Shown in pieces: positions 34,606-45,578 of a stretch of 64,000 bases of DNA (positions are counted from its first letter, which is position 1; each line of letters opens with the position of its first letter). Under the pieces are notes generated by a model, which was not told the origin of the DNA, ran no database searches, and worked only from the letters and a program-made list of their open reading frames with translations. The translations under genes and the position numbers were made by a program. The DNA comes from Spirometra erinaceieuropaei (lineage: Eukaryota > Platyhelminthes > Cestoda > Diphyllobothriidea > Diphyllobothriidae). The stretch spans positions 1,793,841 through 1,857,840 of the forward strand of contig CACRXP010000049.1 of assembly GCA_902702965.1 (NCBI GenBank), read 5' to 3'.

Positions 34606-35557
34606 TCAGTCAGTGTATTTGAGAGAAATAGGCTTACGCCTTTGAACTACCTATTTGTACATAAAAAATCGATAAACAAGCAAAAATGTGAAGAAATTAC
34701 AGCATTAGGTGAATGCATACATTGATTCACATATGTCACTAGTCACATGGTTAAAAAGTCACGTAGTCCGCTTGCTGCCGCAGCATATATCTGTCAAGGC
34801 GACATTTAAATGTCTCCACAGATTGAGACATAACAACCGTCTCGGGCAGGTTATTCCACGGTTCCACGACACGGTTGGAGAAGAAATATTTTCTCACATT
34901 CAGTCTACCCTGTGGCACACGTAGCTTGAAGGGACGTCCCCGGAGGTGAATTGTAGTGGCGAGTTGGAAAAAGTCATCGCACCGAAGGGCACAATCCAAG
35001 CCGCGCACGATACGGAAAGTTTGTATCATGTCTCCGCGCAACTGCCTTTAACTCAGAGGATAGAGATTAAGGTTAGTTAAGCGGATCTCGTATGGCAGTG
35101 CACTTTGACCTCTTACTAATTTTGTGGCTCGCCTCTGCACCCTTTCGAGCAGCTCGTAATCCTGGTGCGTCCACGGTCTCCAGGCCTGAACTGCATATTC
35201 GAGATGGGGCCTTATAAACGTGCCGAAGACTTTGGTGAAGCAGTCTTCATCGAAAACTACGAATGCCCGCTTAATGGCATATAGCATTGAGGTTGCGGCC
35301 TTGGCCGCCTTACAGCATTGTGTAGAAGGCTTTAGGCTGTCTGCAACCCAAACTCCGAGATCTTTCTGAGTTTCTGCTTCTCGGAGTGGCATTCCGTTCA
35401 GATGGTATTGCCGCGTACTAGGGCTCTGATTTCCGAGGCGCAGAATTGTGCATTTGTTCAAATTGAAGGACAAGAGCCATCTGCGGGACCACTCGTCCAA
35501 CCGACAAAGATTTTCTTGGAAGTTGGTCTCATCGGCAGCATTCTGGATAACTTTCCC
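34606..35557 (-). mobile_element. CR1-like LINE 3' fragment nested in PLE
   Basis: The minus strand encodes the C-terminal part of a non-LTR retrotransposon RT: DETNFQENLCRLDEWSRRW, LSFNLNKCTILRLGN, LREAETQKDLGVWV, KVFGTFIRPHLEYAVQAWRP, LLERVQRRATKLVRG, then beyond one stop RGDMIQTFRIVRGLDCAL and FFSNRVVEPWNNLPE. It is 5' truncated just after the RT catalytic region. The 3' flank (34606-34750) is AT-rich and would be its 3' UTR. Confidence 0.8.
34751..35557 (-). pseudogene. LINE RT C-terminal ORF with one in-frame stop
   Basis: Two open stretches (35557-35051 and 35041-34751) are in the same frame and separated by a single TAA at 35048-35050, where related elements have an aromatic codon after YPLS. 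Apart from that stop the frame is intact for about 270 codons, so the copy is fairly young. The catalytic FADD/YADD motif lies upstream of the truncation and is absent. Confidence 0.75.
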
Positions 35558-36065
35558 GTGTGCCAATTGTCCCTGCGTATATGCTGGTCATACAGGACGA
35601 CGCCTGGGAACTCGTATTAATGAACACAAACTAGCTGTCCGTCGCCGTGATCCACTGTCCCTCGTCTTTGCACCCGCACTCCAGCGCGACCACCGTTTTA
35701 ATTGGGATAACACCGAGGTCATCGCCACGGCCAACACAAAACGGGCGAGAGAATTCCTAGAGGCATGGCACTCTAAGGCGGACAGCATCAACCGCCACGT
35801 TGACCTAGACGCCCATTACGACGGCCTAAGATCACGCCTCACTAAGCCGAGACCCACGCCGCATCAGCAGCCGCTAATCCAGGCGCCCGCAGTTCTGCCA
35901 ACTTACCATTCTCCCTCCCCTCCAACACGGAGAGCCGTAACGGTCCCCCCCCCTTCCTGCTCTCCCGGCTCAGAACCCAGCATGACTCCCTACCCGCCTC
36001 CCTACTCATACGCTAATGGTCCGCCCATCAATGTTTGTCCTGTCGCGTCAACTAGCCTGGCGTGA
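35558..36065 (+). CDS. PLE GIY-YIG endonuclease and C-terminal tail (partial)
   Basis: After the LINE junction the frame reads FPCANCPCVYAGHTGRRLGT, then RINEHKLAVRRRD, an NTEVIATANTKRAREFLEAW segment and SINRHVDLDAHYDGLRS. These are the second GIY-YIG motif, the helix with conserved R and E/H, and the PLE-specific C-terminal block. A proline-rich tail follows, to the stop at 36063. The nuclease nicks target DNA for target-primed reverse transcription in PLEs. The first GIY strand is on the far side of the LINE insertion (34596-34605), so this copy cannot make a complete domain. Upstream codons of the same ORF (35448-35557) are antisense LINE sequence. Confidence 0.8.
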
Positions 36066-36093
36066 CTGTCTCACTCACTCTTTTCTCTTCATT

Positions 36094-36136
36094 TCGTCTG
36101 ACGACGGGTTGGTGTCACCAATTCGAAAATTCACGA
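36094..36136 (+). ncRNA. Hammerhead ribozyme-like motif, PLE 3' end
   Basis: UCGU (36094-36097) pairs with ACGA (36133-36136) as the start of stem I. The core CUGACGA is at 36098-36104, with one extra C, then stem II GGGUUGGU/ACCAAUUC with loop GUC. GAAA is followed by AUUC, and predicted cleavage is after C36132. Stem III is only AAUU, self-complementary, so two RNA copies would be needed. Confidence 0.6.
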
Positions 36137-36179
36137 GTACAACTCGATTTTTTTCCGAAGAACCTCCTTTCTTTTCATT

Positions 36180-38624
36180 ATATCGTCTCGGAATGCCTAC
36201 CACTTCTACTCTACATAAATAGTGGGATACATGTGAATTCCCAAAGATTCGTAGTAAAATGGAAACAAATTTGAAAACGCTGACACACCTTTAAACAATC
36301 AGATTAACGTTACAGTAGGTAAGTGGAACAAATATTAACTTCGTCCAAGAAAGCGAAAACGCCAAGAAAGCAAGGAGGGAGGCCAAATACTAAATTCTTA
36401 TTTAAAATCTTAACAAAACACATCATCGTAAGTAATCAAGCCAGTAAAATCAGCGACGCACAATCAAGTGTACATGAAGTTATATCCGTAAACCATCGGC
36501 CACATACCTCTCGGGACAGAAGTAGCGTGCAGTGCGTAGTAAGTCGTTGACATCGTTTTTTATAGTTTTTTCAGGATGCTACAAAATGGGAAAAGTAATG
36601 CAAAAATAATTGGCACGGATGAAAAAGCAAATTGGAGAGTGTGGCTACTGGCCAAACAGTCCGTTCACATTCACAAAATGCGATTAAAAACGTCATTCCC
36701 CGCGCCTATGAAAAACGCATTTTCAGAAAATTCAGTGCATTTTGACGATAGTTGAGACCAATTGGTCAGAAAGCGTTCTTTTATTTGTCATCGTTTTAAA
36801 TGCCGTTGGTTGATTCTTAGAACGGACGGCGTTTAATTTTCGTGCTTAATAGAACGATTTAGGTTAGAAACTCCTGGACGCTTTTACCAAATTGACGTTT
36901 TCTCTAAGATTACTGTTTCCCCAAATGGTTTTATTTCGCAATGGTAAGTTAAAATAATACACAATTTTTCCTTACAGAAGGAACTGCGCTGCCACAAAGA
37001 AAGAGTACGAAAAATATATTTTGGACAAGAAAAAAAGTAGGACTACTCAGTTTTATCGTCAAAATTGCATTGTCACTTTGTTTTGGAAATTGTAATTTAT
37101 GTATTTAATCTCATTTTCAAAATAAGTCGAAAGCAAAACATATCCGAAAAAAATGATTCAAAAGGACACGGGCAATCACGTTTGAAATATTTGGGAATAA
37201 ATAATGCATTAAAACTGATGTTTACTTTCCGTCATTTTATTGTGTTTTAAAATACAAAGTTGACACCATTTACAAACAACTAGATCTCAAGAAAATGAGT
37301 TTATGTTCTTTTGGCGGGTCCTTGTTGCGTACCGCTTGTAACCCGTGGATTATTAGAGCAAAAATTGCCTTTCAATTTCGCGAAGGTTGAATTGGTACAG
37401 TTCGGCACATTTTGCAACATTTTTAATAGATATTTGTGGCCTCCGAACGGATCCAAAAGAAACGTCCACTAAAAAAGACTACATAGCCACTACATATTTC
37501 GCTTACACAACATGAAACTAAAGGCAATCGGGACCTACACAAAGACACAGCTGGGAAGACTAAAAGGCTTCATCCTATTATGGAGGTAGGGAATACGAAT
37601 GACTTCTGACGTTACCCGACTCCACATGATTCATTCATTTATGATCGTGTTCATGCATCAGGCTTTTCCAATTCTGAAATGCTGCAATTAACAAGATGTT
37701 CTCATGCACGTACCAGTTGGAGTATGAACGATTAGGCAGACAGTTCCTGTCTTATCTTGATAGCTAAAGATGACGGCGGCAGCAGCTGTAATTGCACTGT
37801 CCAACAGTCTTTCCAGTTCCTCCAATCCAAGTCAGCTCAATTAGAGGACACGGCTGAACAACTATCGAAGTTGACACAAACTTTCAAAAAATCTGATTTA
37901 CGATTGCTTCCAGTTAATTAAGGCCATATGCGAGCAAATTAATCAAAGTCTGCGGCAGTCTATGCTGTTCTGACAAAGAACCAAACACTGCTCAACTGCC
38001 CTGCGCTTTTAACGGAACTACGATGTTGGGCTTGCCACAACGCGCTATATCGTAATATGTATTAACGTGTGGGCCTGTGTAGGCTTTATTGGAAGCATTT
38101 TTGCGCTCCGTTGATGAAATAAAACATTACTACTGACAGGAAAAAAGTTGGTAAATAAACAGCATTCGGTGAAATGGACAAGTGGACACTTGGATGCGAC
38201 AAGAAAATGGGGAATCCTATGAAAAAGATATAAGTACGAGAGTTTTAGAGATCTAAAAAATGTTTTGAAGTTAATTTACAACTTCTTTTTGTTTTCTAAA
38301 GGAAGGCAGGATTGACGTTTGCAGCTATAGTATAATTGTGTCAAACGACACTGCTGTAAAATACGTTTTTAACGGAGTTAGGTCGCTTCGCAATTATTGC
38401 CATAAAAACGATCTCTTTGAGAAAATTCTAAAATAGATATGTACAAAAGTTACAGTTACTAACTACCAAAAAACTGAGAAGTGTGCAGCAAGGATTAAAT
38501 TTTATGTTAACTTTCTTCAGTAGGCCTTTTAACCGGTTGAAATCTTCACCAGCGTATTTGGGTTCAGGGTGAGATCGAGAGGATGCAAACTCCATCTCTC
38601 CTCAGATCCAAGCTCATACATTTA
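36180..38624. other. Unannotated AT-rich DNA
   Basis: No gene or repeat was recognised. The ORFs at 36323-36550 and 37065-37250 look like chance. Confidence 0.4.
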
Positions 38625-38626
38625 TA

Positions 38627-39662
38627 CAGTAGGTGCACTAACTCATGAAATATCCAATCAAATTCCGAAATGCGTTTTACTTTCGAAAATATTAATTAGG
38701 TAAATGCGTAAAACTGATCATCCTGCAGCAAATTTCTATATTAATCCAGTTACTTCGGAATGCCAGCTTTCGAACGTGCTTCTTTTCGGCTGCATGCAAA
38801 AACCATATTGTTTTATAAATGTCTACTTAACTGGCATGTATTTTTCTCGTAGATCATCGATGTCGTTAAAAAGTCAATATTATTTCATAGAAAGCATGCA
38901 TAAGATTATTCCCTCTCTTTTCCATTAGGTAGAAAATTACGACTTCTTTCAATTTTATACTAAAAGAAAGGGTGTATTTTGTACTTTAAAAAATTTCCAA
39001 TTACCGAATAATGTTGAGCCGGACCCGCCATTATACTTGCATTCGAGGTTTCCAAACTACAAGCTAATATTTTCCGCATACGGAGAACCAGACATTCCTC
39101 TACGGTATTAAGAGGAGACTACGCGGGGTTCATAAAAGTTAGCAGTTTATTTGAGCCATATTTTTAACTTTACAAGCCATATTTGTAAATGCAGAAACAT
39201 TACATTTTAAGAAAAGTCAACACACGGTATTAAAAATCTTACAATTAGCAACTTTTTAAAAACCGAATTATTTACTTTCTTCAATTATTAAATTGGATGA
39301 AGTACTTTTCTACCGAATGAGCAAAAGCGTGAGTATTATATATATATACTTTCCATAAAATATTATTGAATTTTTAAAAGCATCTTAAATAAACAAGAAA
39401 GGACCCCGCTATTTAAGTACTATTTTTTTTACAGAAAATGGCTTTTGCATGCAGCCAAAAAGAAATTCGTTCAAAAGGCGGCATCCTAAGATAATTGAAT
39501 TATTAAAGAATTGCGTCTCACGATGATTAGTTTTATAACCCTACTTAGTTAGTCTGTTCCGAAGGATAAACGCTAAGTTCGCGCATCACTTTCCTCGGAA
39601 AGTAAACAAGGCGGAAAAAATAGAAACAATAAGACTCATGTCATTTAAGCTAATCCACTTTG
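38627..39662. mobile_element. Palindromic Tc1-like element, copy 7 (subfamily 1)
   Basis: The left end CAGTAGGTGCACTAACTCAT follows TA. The degraded right end (AAGCTAATCCACTTTG) precedes TA at 39663. Matching arm blocks include GGTAGAAAATTACGACTTCT near 38929 and its inverse near 39297. An extra stretch of about 70 bp near 39585-39640 explains the length of 1036 bp. Confidence 0.65.
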
Positions 39663-39664
39663 TA

Positions 39665-41224
39665 GAAGTGCTTAAAGCCTGTCTACACAAACGGCGGTAA
39701 CTTAAACAAAACCGACACTCATTCGTTCGGAAAAATCGTTTTAACTCAAAATGCAAATCATTCAAAAATTCATGTACTAAAAATTACAGAACACGGCAAA
39801 TTGTGCAATATTTAAAAACAATTTTTAAGATGGTAAGAAAATATAGTGAAACTTTATGTTTGTCAATTTTTAAGATGCGGTTAATTAAGGCAAATAAACC
39901 TCAGCTTGAGTTCAAAGATAGAGGCATAAAAATAATAAGTGTTTTATAAAGGACGTATGTCGAGTGTTGCGTTACTAAAAATGCAAACACCATTTTTCAG
40001 ATGAAAGCATATGCATGCCGTTTCCTCTGCGTCGGAGGAAATCTTTTTCATGAAAGTACTGTACAGTTTGATGGCGCCGATGCGTTTCGATTCGGAACAT
40101 CCTTGAAACGTCAATGAATAATTTTTTTCCGTGTTCCCAACGAACTTGCCGCAGCAATAGCTCCTTTTATTTGCTTTTATTGAAACCAGCAAAATACGAC
40201 AGTTCTTGAAAGTCTTTAAATAACTAATGAGTTTAAGTACCTCCTCTTTTATGTAGGCGGCGGATTTTAAGCAAAGTTTTGACTCATAAAAAATGCGAAA
40301 TTTTCCAATTGAAATGACCATTCGTGACGAAGTCCTGCAATAGGTATACCCTTGACTTCTTTGAGAACTGTTAGGATTTTGTATTCCGCTGATGACAGTC
40401 TAAGCATTTAAATGTCAAGTAACAATTTGGGACACTTAACCCCTTGTATAAGCAAACTTTGTGATACCCACTTCTTCGGTTGTAAGACGCAGCGAACAAC
40501 AGCAATCGCCTTTCAAAATTATGTTGTATTATGAGGTAAATGCATGTTAAATGTTCGCAAGTTTATACTGGGTCCAAAATCACTGTTCATTAGTGGAGTT
40601 ACCAATAGCTTTGTCTGTAACCCTTGATGACATGCATCTATATCTGTAGTTCCAAGACAGTTAACAGCGTGGTAGAAGAATGTTTGGTAATGCTTTGGTA
40701 AATATAAACGCCTTTGGTAATCATTCTTTAGCTGACTTAAAATCAAGATGTGTCCGACAGTTATTTGGATCGAGTTATCTCCACTTAAAGGTATCCGAGA
40801 GATGGCGTTTGGTTTTCTTTGTGGGACGAACAAGCCACTGCACCTTTCTGCAATCCGGTTGGTAATTGCATATCATCTAGAACGGATGGTGTTTTGTTGA
40901 AAATTCCCTGACTCACCTTTAGGCTTCACCCTGAGTTTATGTTTTTATCACACAATGACCCTATCAATAAAAAAGGCGTTGTCCAGATTGTTAATATTCC
41001 GTTTGTTTTATTTGTAAAATACGCATTTACGAGGCCTCTGCTGCACACGTAGAAAAGTTAATGGCAGCTTCATCTGGACTATTTTAGGATTTCTTCTGAA
41101 ATATTTGCACATGCTATGGTACCTTGGAATAAAGGCTTGTCTTTGCGTGCTGTTTTTGTATTTTGCAGGTTACCAGAAAAACAGTATATAAATCTAAATA
41201 TTGTTTTAGAAAATGCATTAAGAG
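39665..41224. other. Unannotated DNA with unrecognised ORFs
   Basis: Minus-strand ORFs at 39944-40321 (125 codons) and 40519-40833 (104 codons) have no recognised family and no clear splice signals. A pyrimidine-rich tract ending TTTTGCAG at about 41168 looks like a splice acceptor (see the tandem duplication that follows). Confidence 0.35.
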
Positions 41225-41609
41225 CTTTTGAACATAGTGTGCCCTTTCATCTCCAGCTCCACCTGATGAATACAGACCACAAAACCAGTCTTCATGGAGA
41301 AAGAATTGTTTTGTTACATCTATCCTATTTTAGTTAATTTACGCAAATTTGTTCGTTGAAAGTTATCGCCATGAGCGTCAGAATATGAGATCATGTCCTT
41401 TATCCCTAATGTGTAGTTTTCGAACATAGTGTGCCCATTCAACTCCAGCTCCACGTGAAGTGTGTGAACCACAAAAATCAGTTTTTCTTGGGGAAGGGGT
41501 TATTTTACTAAATTCGTCCAGTTCTTACTAATTTGTGTAAATTTGTTTTATAGAAGTTACTTCAGTAAATATCAGAATGTAAATGTATATTCATTTTTCC
41601 AATGTGTAG
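41225..41609 (+). repeat. Tandem duplication, two units of about 193 bp, containing exon-like sequence
   Basis: Unit 1 (41225-41416) and unit 2 (41417-41609) share CTTTTGAACATAGTGTGCCC / TTTTCGAACATAGTGTGCCC, TCCAGCTCCACCTGA / GTGAA, and end with AATGTGTAG. Both keep an open frame over the same start (EHSVPFHLQLHLMNTDHKT and EHSVPIQLQLHVKCVNHKN), and both unit ends resemble splice acceptors. No protein family was recognised. Confidence 0.6.
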
Positions 41610-41872
41610 ACGCTTTCCTTCACAATACTTCTTCCAAACGCAATCTGATTGAGTACAGGGTAATTTTAGGACATGCTAAGTGAATAAGCAAGATTGACAT
41701 TTCTAAAACGTGGTTTTGGGAATAATGTAGCTGATCCGGATTTCCTATAGAATAATTTGCGAAAACAGTTTTGCTTACTTGTGAAGGCATACTCGACACT
41801 ATAATGCATCATCATAATAATTTGAAATAGAATTGCTTAAGTTCTGTTATGATTCACATTTACACTTTGAGG

Positions 41873-42125
41873 AAGTTGCAGCCGGCGAACGTATGTTTCC
41901 GATTATTCTTCATCAGGCCAGTACATTAATAAAGGTCTGGGTATAGCACCGAAATTTGCAAAGTAAAACAACTTCATGACTCAGCTCTGAAACCATTTAC
42001 CCAAGGTATGATACTGTGTATAAGTTGTTTTACTTCTAAAATCTAGCTTCTCTACCTAGATCTATATTAGTGTACTGGCCTGACGAAGAATAATCGAAAA
42101 AGGACGATCGCCGACCTGGACGTCC
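41873..42125. repeat. Inverted repeat (about 110-bp arms) with hammerhead-core-like motifs
   Basis: The left arm (41873-41985) and the reverse complement of the right arm (about 42010-42125) align over CGATTATTCTTCATCAGGCC / CGATTATTCTTCGTCAGGCC, CAGTACATTAAT / CAGTACACTAAT and AGTAAAACAACTT. The outer part of each arm, read outward, contains CTGATGA or CTGACGA followed by GAATAATC and GGAAA or GAAAA, like a ribozyme core, but stem II would be only about 2 bp. It could be a decayed PLE terminal-repeat pair. Confidence 0.45.
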
Positions 42126-42127
42126 TT

Positions 42128-42787
42128 AGCTTGACATTGGTTTCGAAATCCAGCTAAATGTAGTAGTAAATTTTAAATATTTATGCAAGCTGCTTGTCGG
42201 AACTGCTGGCTGCACTCAAGTCTTGCCTTTGCTTGTGTAATTACAAATCCCACATACGCCGTCCATTCCTTTGAAGTCTGCTTACATCACCTACCAAAAT
42301 CCATTTACTTAAATAAACGTTTTATGTAAGCTTTATATAACCGTGTTTTAATGCGACTGCTCAAGGAAACACCACGTGCGAAAAAAATGCATAATTGTTT
42401 GGTGACTACGTAGCCTTTCACCATAGCAAGATTTGAGCGTATTATTAAAGATTATAAGAGCATAATATTTATAGCTATCAATGTCTATTTTCATAGTTAG
42501 ACGAGAAACATAGGACTGACTGTGGCCCGGTAATCAATTGGGAAGCAGGTCTAAACAAGGTGCGCTTGCTTGTTGACCACTGTGTCCGATTTCAATACAG
42601 ATTGTTTAACAGGCTATAACAGCTGACTGGCGCATGTCGAGGAAACTATAATGAGACTGATACTGCAGGAATCCATCCTCACGGCAAACGAGCGTCTTCC
42701 GTCCCATAGTAAAAGTGATGTGATAGTTCGACCGTCGCTGCCGACGACGCCCACCCCGTGCTCCACAGCAAACGGAAGCAGGCCCGG
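42128..42787. other. Unannotated DNA
   Basis: The last 100 bp are GC-rich and may belong to repeat R or its flank. Nothing else was recognised. Confidence 0.35.
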
Positions 42788-43290
42788 CGACTTGTGCGTG
42801 AATTTAACTTATAGTGATGCATAGTAGACTTGCGCAGCCTCTACCGCACTCTCTCCTCCCCACTCCCCAACTGGACCTGGTGTCAAGGCATAGTCAAGAT
42901 GCCCGAAGGTGGGGGAGGACACAGATGGATAGCACGATCAAGTCCTAACCTTGGGGTTCCATTCCAAACCCCCTGGTCCACACAACAAATGACCAAGATT
43001 TTAAGCAACAACATCAAAAGGGGATGACGCGGTCAAAGTCGCACCTGGCTCGGATCCCACAGAATGGGAGTGCCATAAAGTCCATATTAAGGAGGAACCA
43101 TTGCAGCTTGACTCTTAAACCACCAGCAGGCCTGTCCAAACAAACACATAAACCCAGGCCGACTACGTGGTCTACGTTTTCCCGTCACTTGGCAACCTTC
43201 CAAGGCACGGATTTTAGGGCACTGTGATAGTTTCAGATGCGTCAGACTGTTTATAGTGAGGCAAATGCGCTGAGCCGTTGACCTCTCTTT
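42788..43290 (+). repeat. Dispersed repeat R, copy 2
   Basis: Longer copy of the repeat at 21251-21625. It has an extra central part (about 42900-43020) absent from copy 1. It contains a CTCGGATCCCACAGAATGGG block and a 3' part ATGCGTCAGACTGTTTATAG. No coding potential was recognised. Confidence 0.6.
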
Positions 43291-43560
43291 CCCCATCATT
43301 ACGTGCTAAGAATCATATCTTGGAAGAATATCACCTGACGAGATATTGAGGTCTTCAAGGTGATAGAATGTCTGATCGTCGAAATGCAATTATCGTTTTC
43401 TGCTGTGTCTATTACGACATTCCCATCTAGGCGCAATTTAAGCCGTCCTTATTGTTACCGTCTACATCGCAAATGGTTACAAGGTTAATAGTAGTGAAAA
43501 TCCGATTCCCAGGTGGCATATCAAAAGAAGAGTGGGCGTTCACCGGGAGGGGTTTATTTG

Positions 43561-43610
43561 AGATCCGACGTTTCGGGTAGTTTACTCGTCTACCCATCTT
43601 CAGGGACTGA
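43561..43610 (-). ncRNA. Hammerhead ribozyme-like motif, PLE 3' terminal repeat
   Basis: Minus strand CUGAAGA, one extra U, stem II GGGUAG/CUACCC with a 9-base loop (ACGAGUAAA), then GAAACGUC. Predicted cleavage follows the C at 43567. It is the same sequence as the motifs at 45204 and 45579. Confidence 0.75.
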
Positions 43611-43628
43611 GAGGTCCTGTGCACAGCN

Positions 43629-45008
43629 GATTGAGTTCAGTACTTCCGCATAGTAGTTGATTTTATCCTGGTCTATGATCACGAAGGTGTCATCAACGTA
43701 GCGTGCCCAAAACTTGGGTTTGTACTCCTCGAATAGTCGTCTCTCGAGTTTTTGTAGAACCGCCTCGGCAATGAGTCCGGAGATTGGTGAACCCATTGGA
43801 GTGCCCTTGATCTGCTCGTATGTGGTCCCTTCGAAGGTAAAGAATGTCTTGAGGCAGTGCCCCATGAGTTCTATGAGATCCTGAGCTGTGGGCTGGCCAT
43901 CGCCTCCGTCGTAATTTTGACGTAGCAGGTCACTGAGCGTTTCGACCGCAAGGGTCTGTGGTATGGACGTGAAGAGTGAGACGACGTCAAAAGACACCAT
44001 CCTTTCATTCGGTTCGATCGTGACTGCCCTTATTTTGTCAAGGAATTGTTCTGCTGAGTGCACCGTTGTTTGTGAGCCTGCAGTTAGGAATCTTAGCTTC
44101 TGAAATAGCCAGCTTGCAAGCCCGTATGTGGGTGTGCCTCGGAGCGAGACGATAGGACGGAGGGGAACATCTGGCTTGTGTACTTTTGGGAGACCATAGA
44201 ATCTCGCCATAGCGGTTTCTGCGGGCTTTGCCATATACCAGTCTTTGACGGTGATGACCTTGTCCTTTTTTAGTCGAGCCAGAGTTCTGTTAACCTTTGC
44301 CACTAGGGACTTTTGACTGGCGGCGTCGCTGACTTTATAGGACTCTCGATCGTTGAGGAGCAGGAGGGCTTTGCGTCGGTAGTCCACCTTGTCGAGGATG
44401 ACGGTTGACCGGCCTTTGTCAGCAGGTAGAATAACTATTTCGGTGTCCGCTTTCAGCTCCCTTAGGGCCTTTTGTTCATCTCTTAGCAGGGCATGGGTTT
44501 TCCGGTGCGACATGAGAAGTGAAGAGACTTGATGTCGAAGGAGGTCCTTTACCTCGTCTGTGGCGCCGGTTTGACGAAGCACTGATTCGAAAGAAGCAAT
44601 GAAGGTGACCGGGTCGGCGTCAGTTGTGTTAAAACCAGATCCACGTTGTAGAACTTTTGTTTGGGTCACAGTAAGTTGTTTTGACGAGAGGTTATGTACT
44701 ATCGTTTGTTCGGTTTCCTGCTCTTGTGCGGTCTGCAGTGTCATGAACTTTATCGATAAATCCGCATCTCTGTTAGCACGTTTCTTTCGTCCCAATGCTA
44801 GTAATGTGTTCTCCAATGAGGCGGCAGTCGATTCCCCACACCGGCGTGTAACAAGCATCCGGTAGTTTTCAGCACAGTGTGCGTATTTCTTAAGTCGCAG
44901 GTGACAATCTTGTATGAGTACCCTTGTCATTCGCCGACTATGGCGGAACACCGTTTGTTTAGCCAATTCCGTGTTGACTGGAGGCTTGTAGGAGAGGCAT
45001 TTTGGCAT
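43629..45008 (-). CDS. PLE reverse transcriptase, partial (RT N-terminus to motif C)
   Basis: The frame is open for about 460 codons, the longest in the window. Seen in order: a Gln/Thr-rich N-terminal domain with FNTTDADPVTFIASFESVL (about 126-145); VILPADKGRSTVILDKVDY (about 192-210); RFYGLPKVHKPDVPLRPIVS (about 269-288); RT motif A SFDVVSLFTSIP with Asp341; motif B KGTPMGSPISGLIAEAV (about 404-420); and motif C RYVDDTFVII with YVDD at 437-440 (43689-43700). All three catalytic aspartates look intact. The protein is cut six or seven residues into the segment after LNSI by the N and the terminal repeat, so thumb, linker and GIY-YIG are lost. The true start may lie further upstream (an overlapping frame at 45135-44959 continues from the terminal repeat), which would need one frameshift. 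Confidence 0.9.
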
Positions 45009-45203
45009 AACATAGTTGGCAAGGCATCTGTGAAGGAAATGGAGCTGTGCATAGGTCGAGGCCTGTCGGAGGACAGTTTTTTTCCCAACGACGAGCCAGT
45101 TGAAGCGCTTCGCGCCCGTAATTCACATCAATAGTAGTGAAAATCCGATTCCCAGGTGGCATATCAAAAGAAGAGTGGGCGTTCACCGGGAGGGGTTTAT
45201 TTG

Positions 45204-45250
45204 AGATCCGACGTTTCGGGTAGTTTACTCGTCTACCCATCTTCAGGGAC
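45204..45250 (-). ncRNA. Hammerhead ribozyme-like motif, PLE internal terminal repeat
   Basis: Core and stem II are identical to the copy at 43561-43610. It lies just upstream of the RT coding region in the minus direction and next to the inverted C-terminal piece. Predicted cleavage follows the C at 45210. Confidence 0.75.
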
Positions 45251-45264
45251 TGAGAGGTCACATC

Positions 45265-45560
45265 TTCAACTTTGACGCCGTTGAGATTGTGGGCCGGGGC
45301 GGCGACCACACAGCAAGGCAAGTGCAAGAAGCCTGGATGTCCACCGACCGCTCTGTCAACCGCCACATTAATTTGCCTCCCCCTTATCTGACTTTACGAA
45401 CCTTCTTAGCGGGGGACAGTCACGTCGCCGGACAATCGGGGCCGTCAGTCATCACCGCGGCCGACGGGGGCGATTCAGGTAACGGTGACATGCGGGTTGG
45501 ATGCAGCCACACAGACGGCATTGGCGGATCACGCATTGGACAAAGGGCGCCATAATAAGG
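45265..45560 (+). pseudogene. PLE C-terminal domain, inverted extension
   Basis: The plus strand encodes VEIVGRGGDHTARQVQEAW then STDRSVNRHINLPPPYLTLR, the block that follows the GIY-YIG nuclease in the other copies, and a Gly/Asp-rich tail to stop codons at 45553-45558. The GIY-YIG part itself is missing. It reads against the RT and belongs to the inverted end of the composite insertion. Confidence 0.75.
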
Positions 45561-45578
45561 AGTGCTGTGCACAGGACC

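Noticed and set aside
35402..35620. Plus-strand ORF overlapping the LINE
   Set aside because: It is antisense to the LINE RT and crosses the junction into PLE, a product of the insertion and not a gene.
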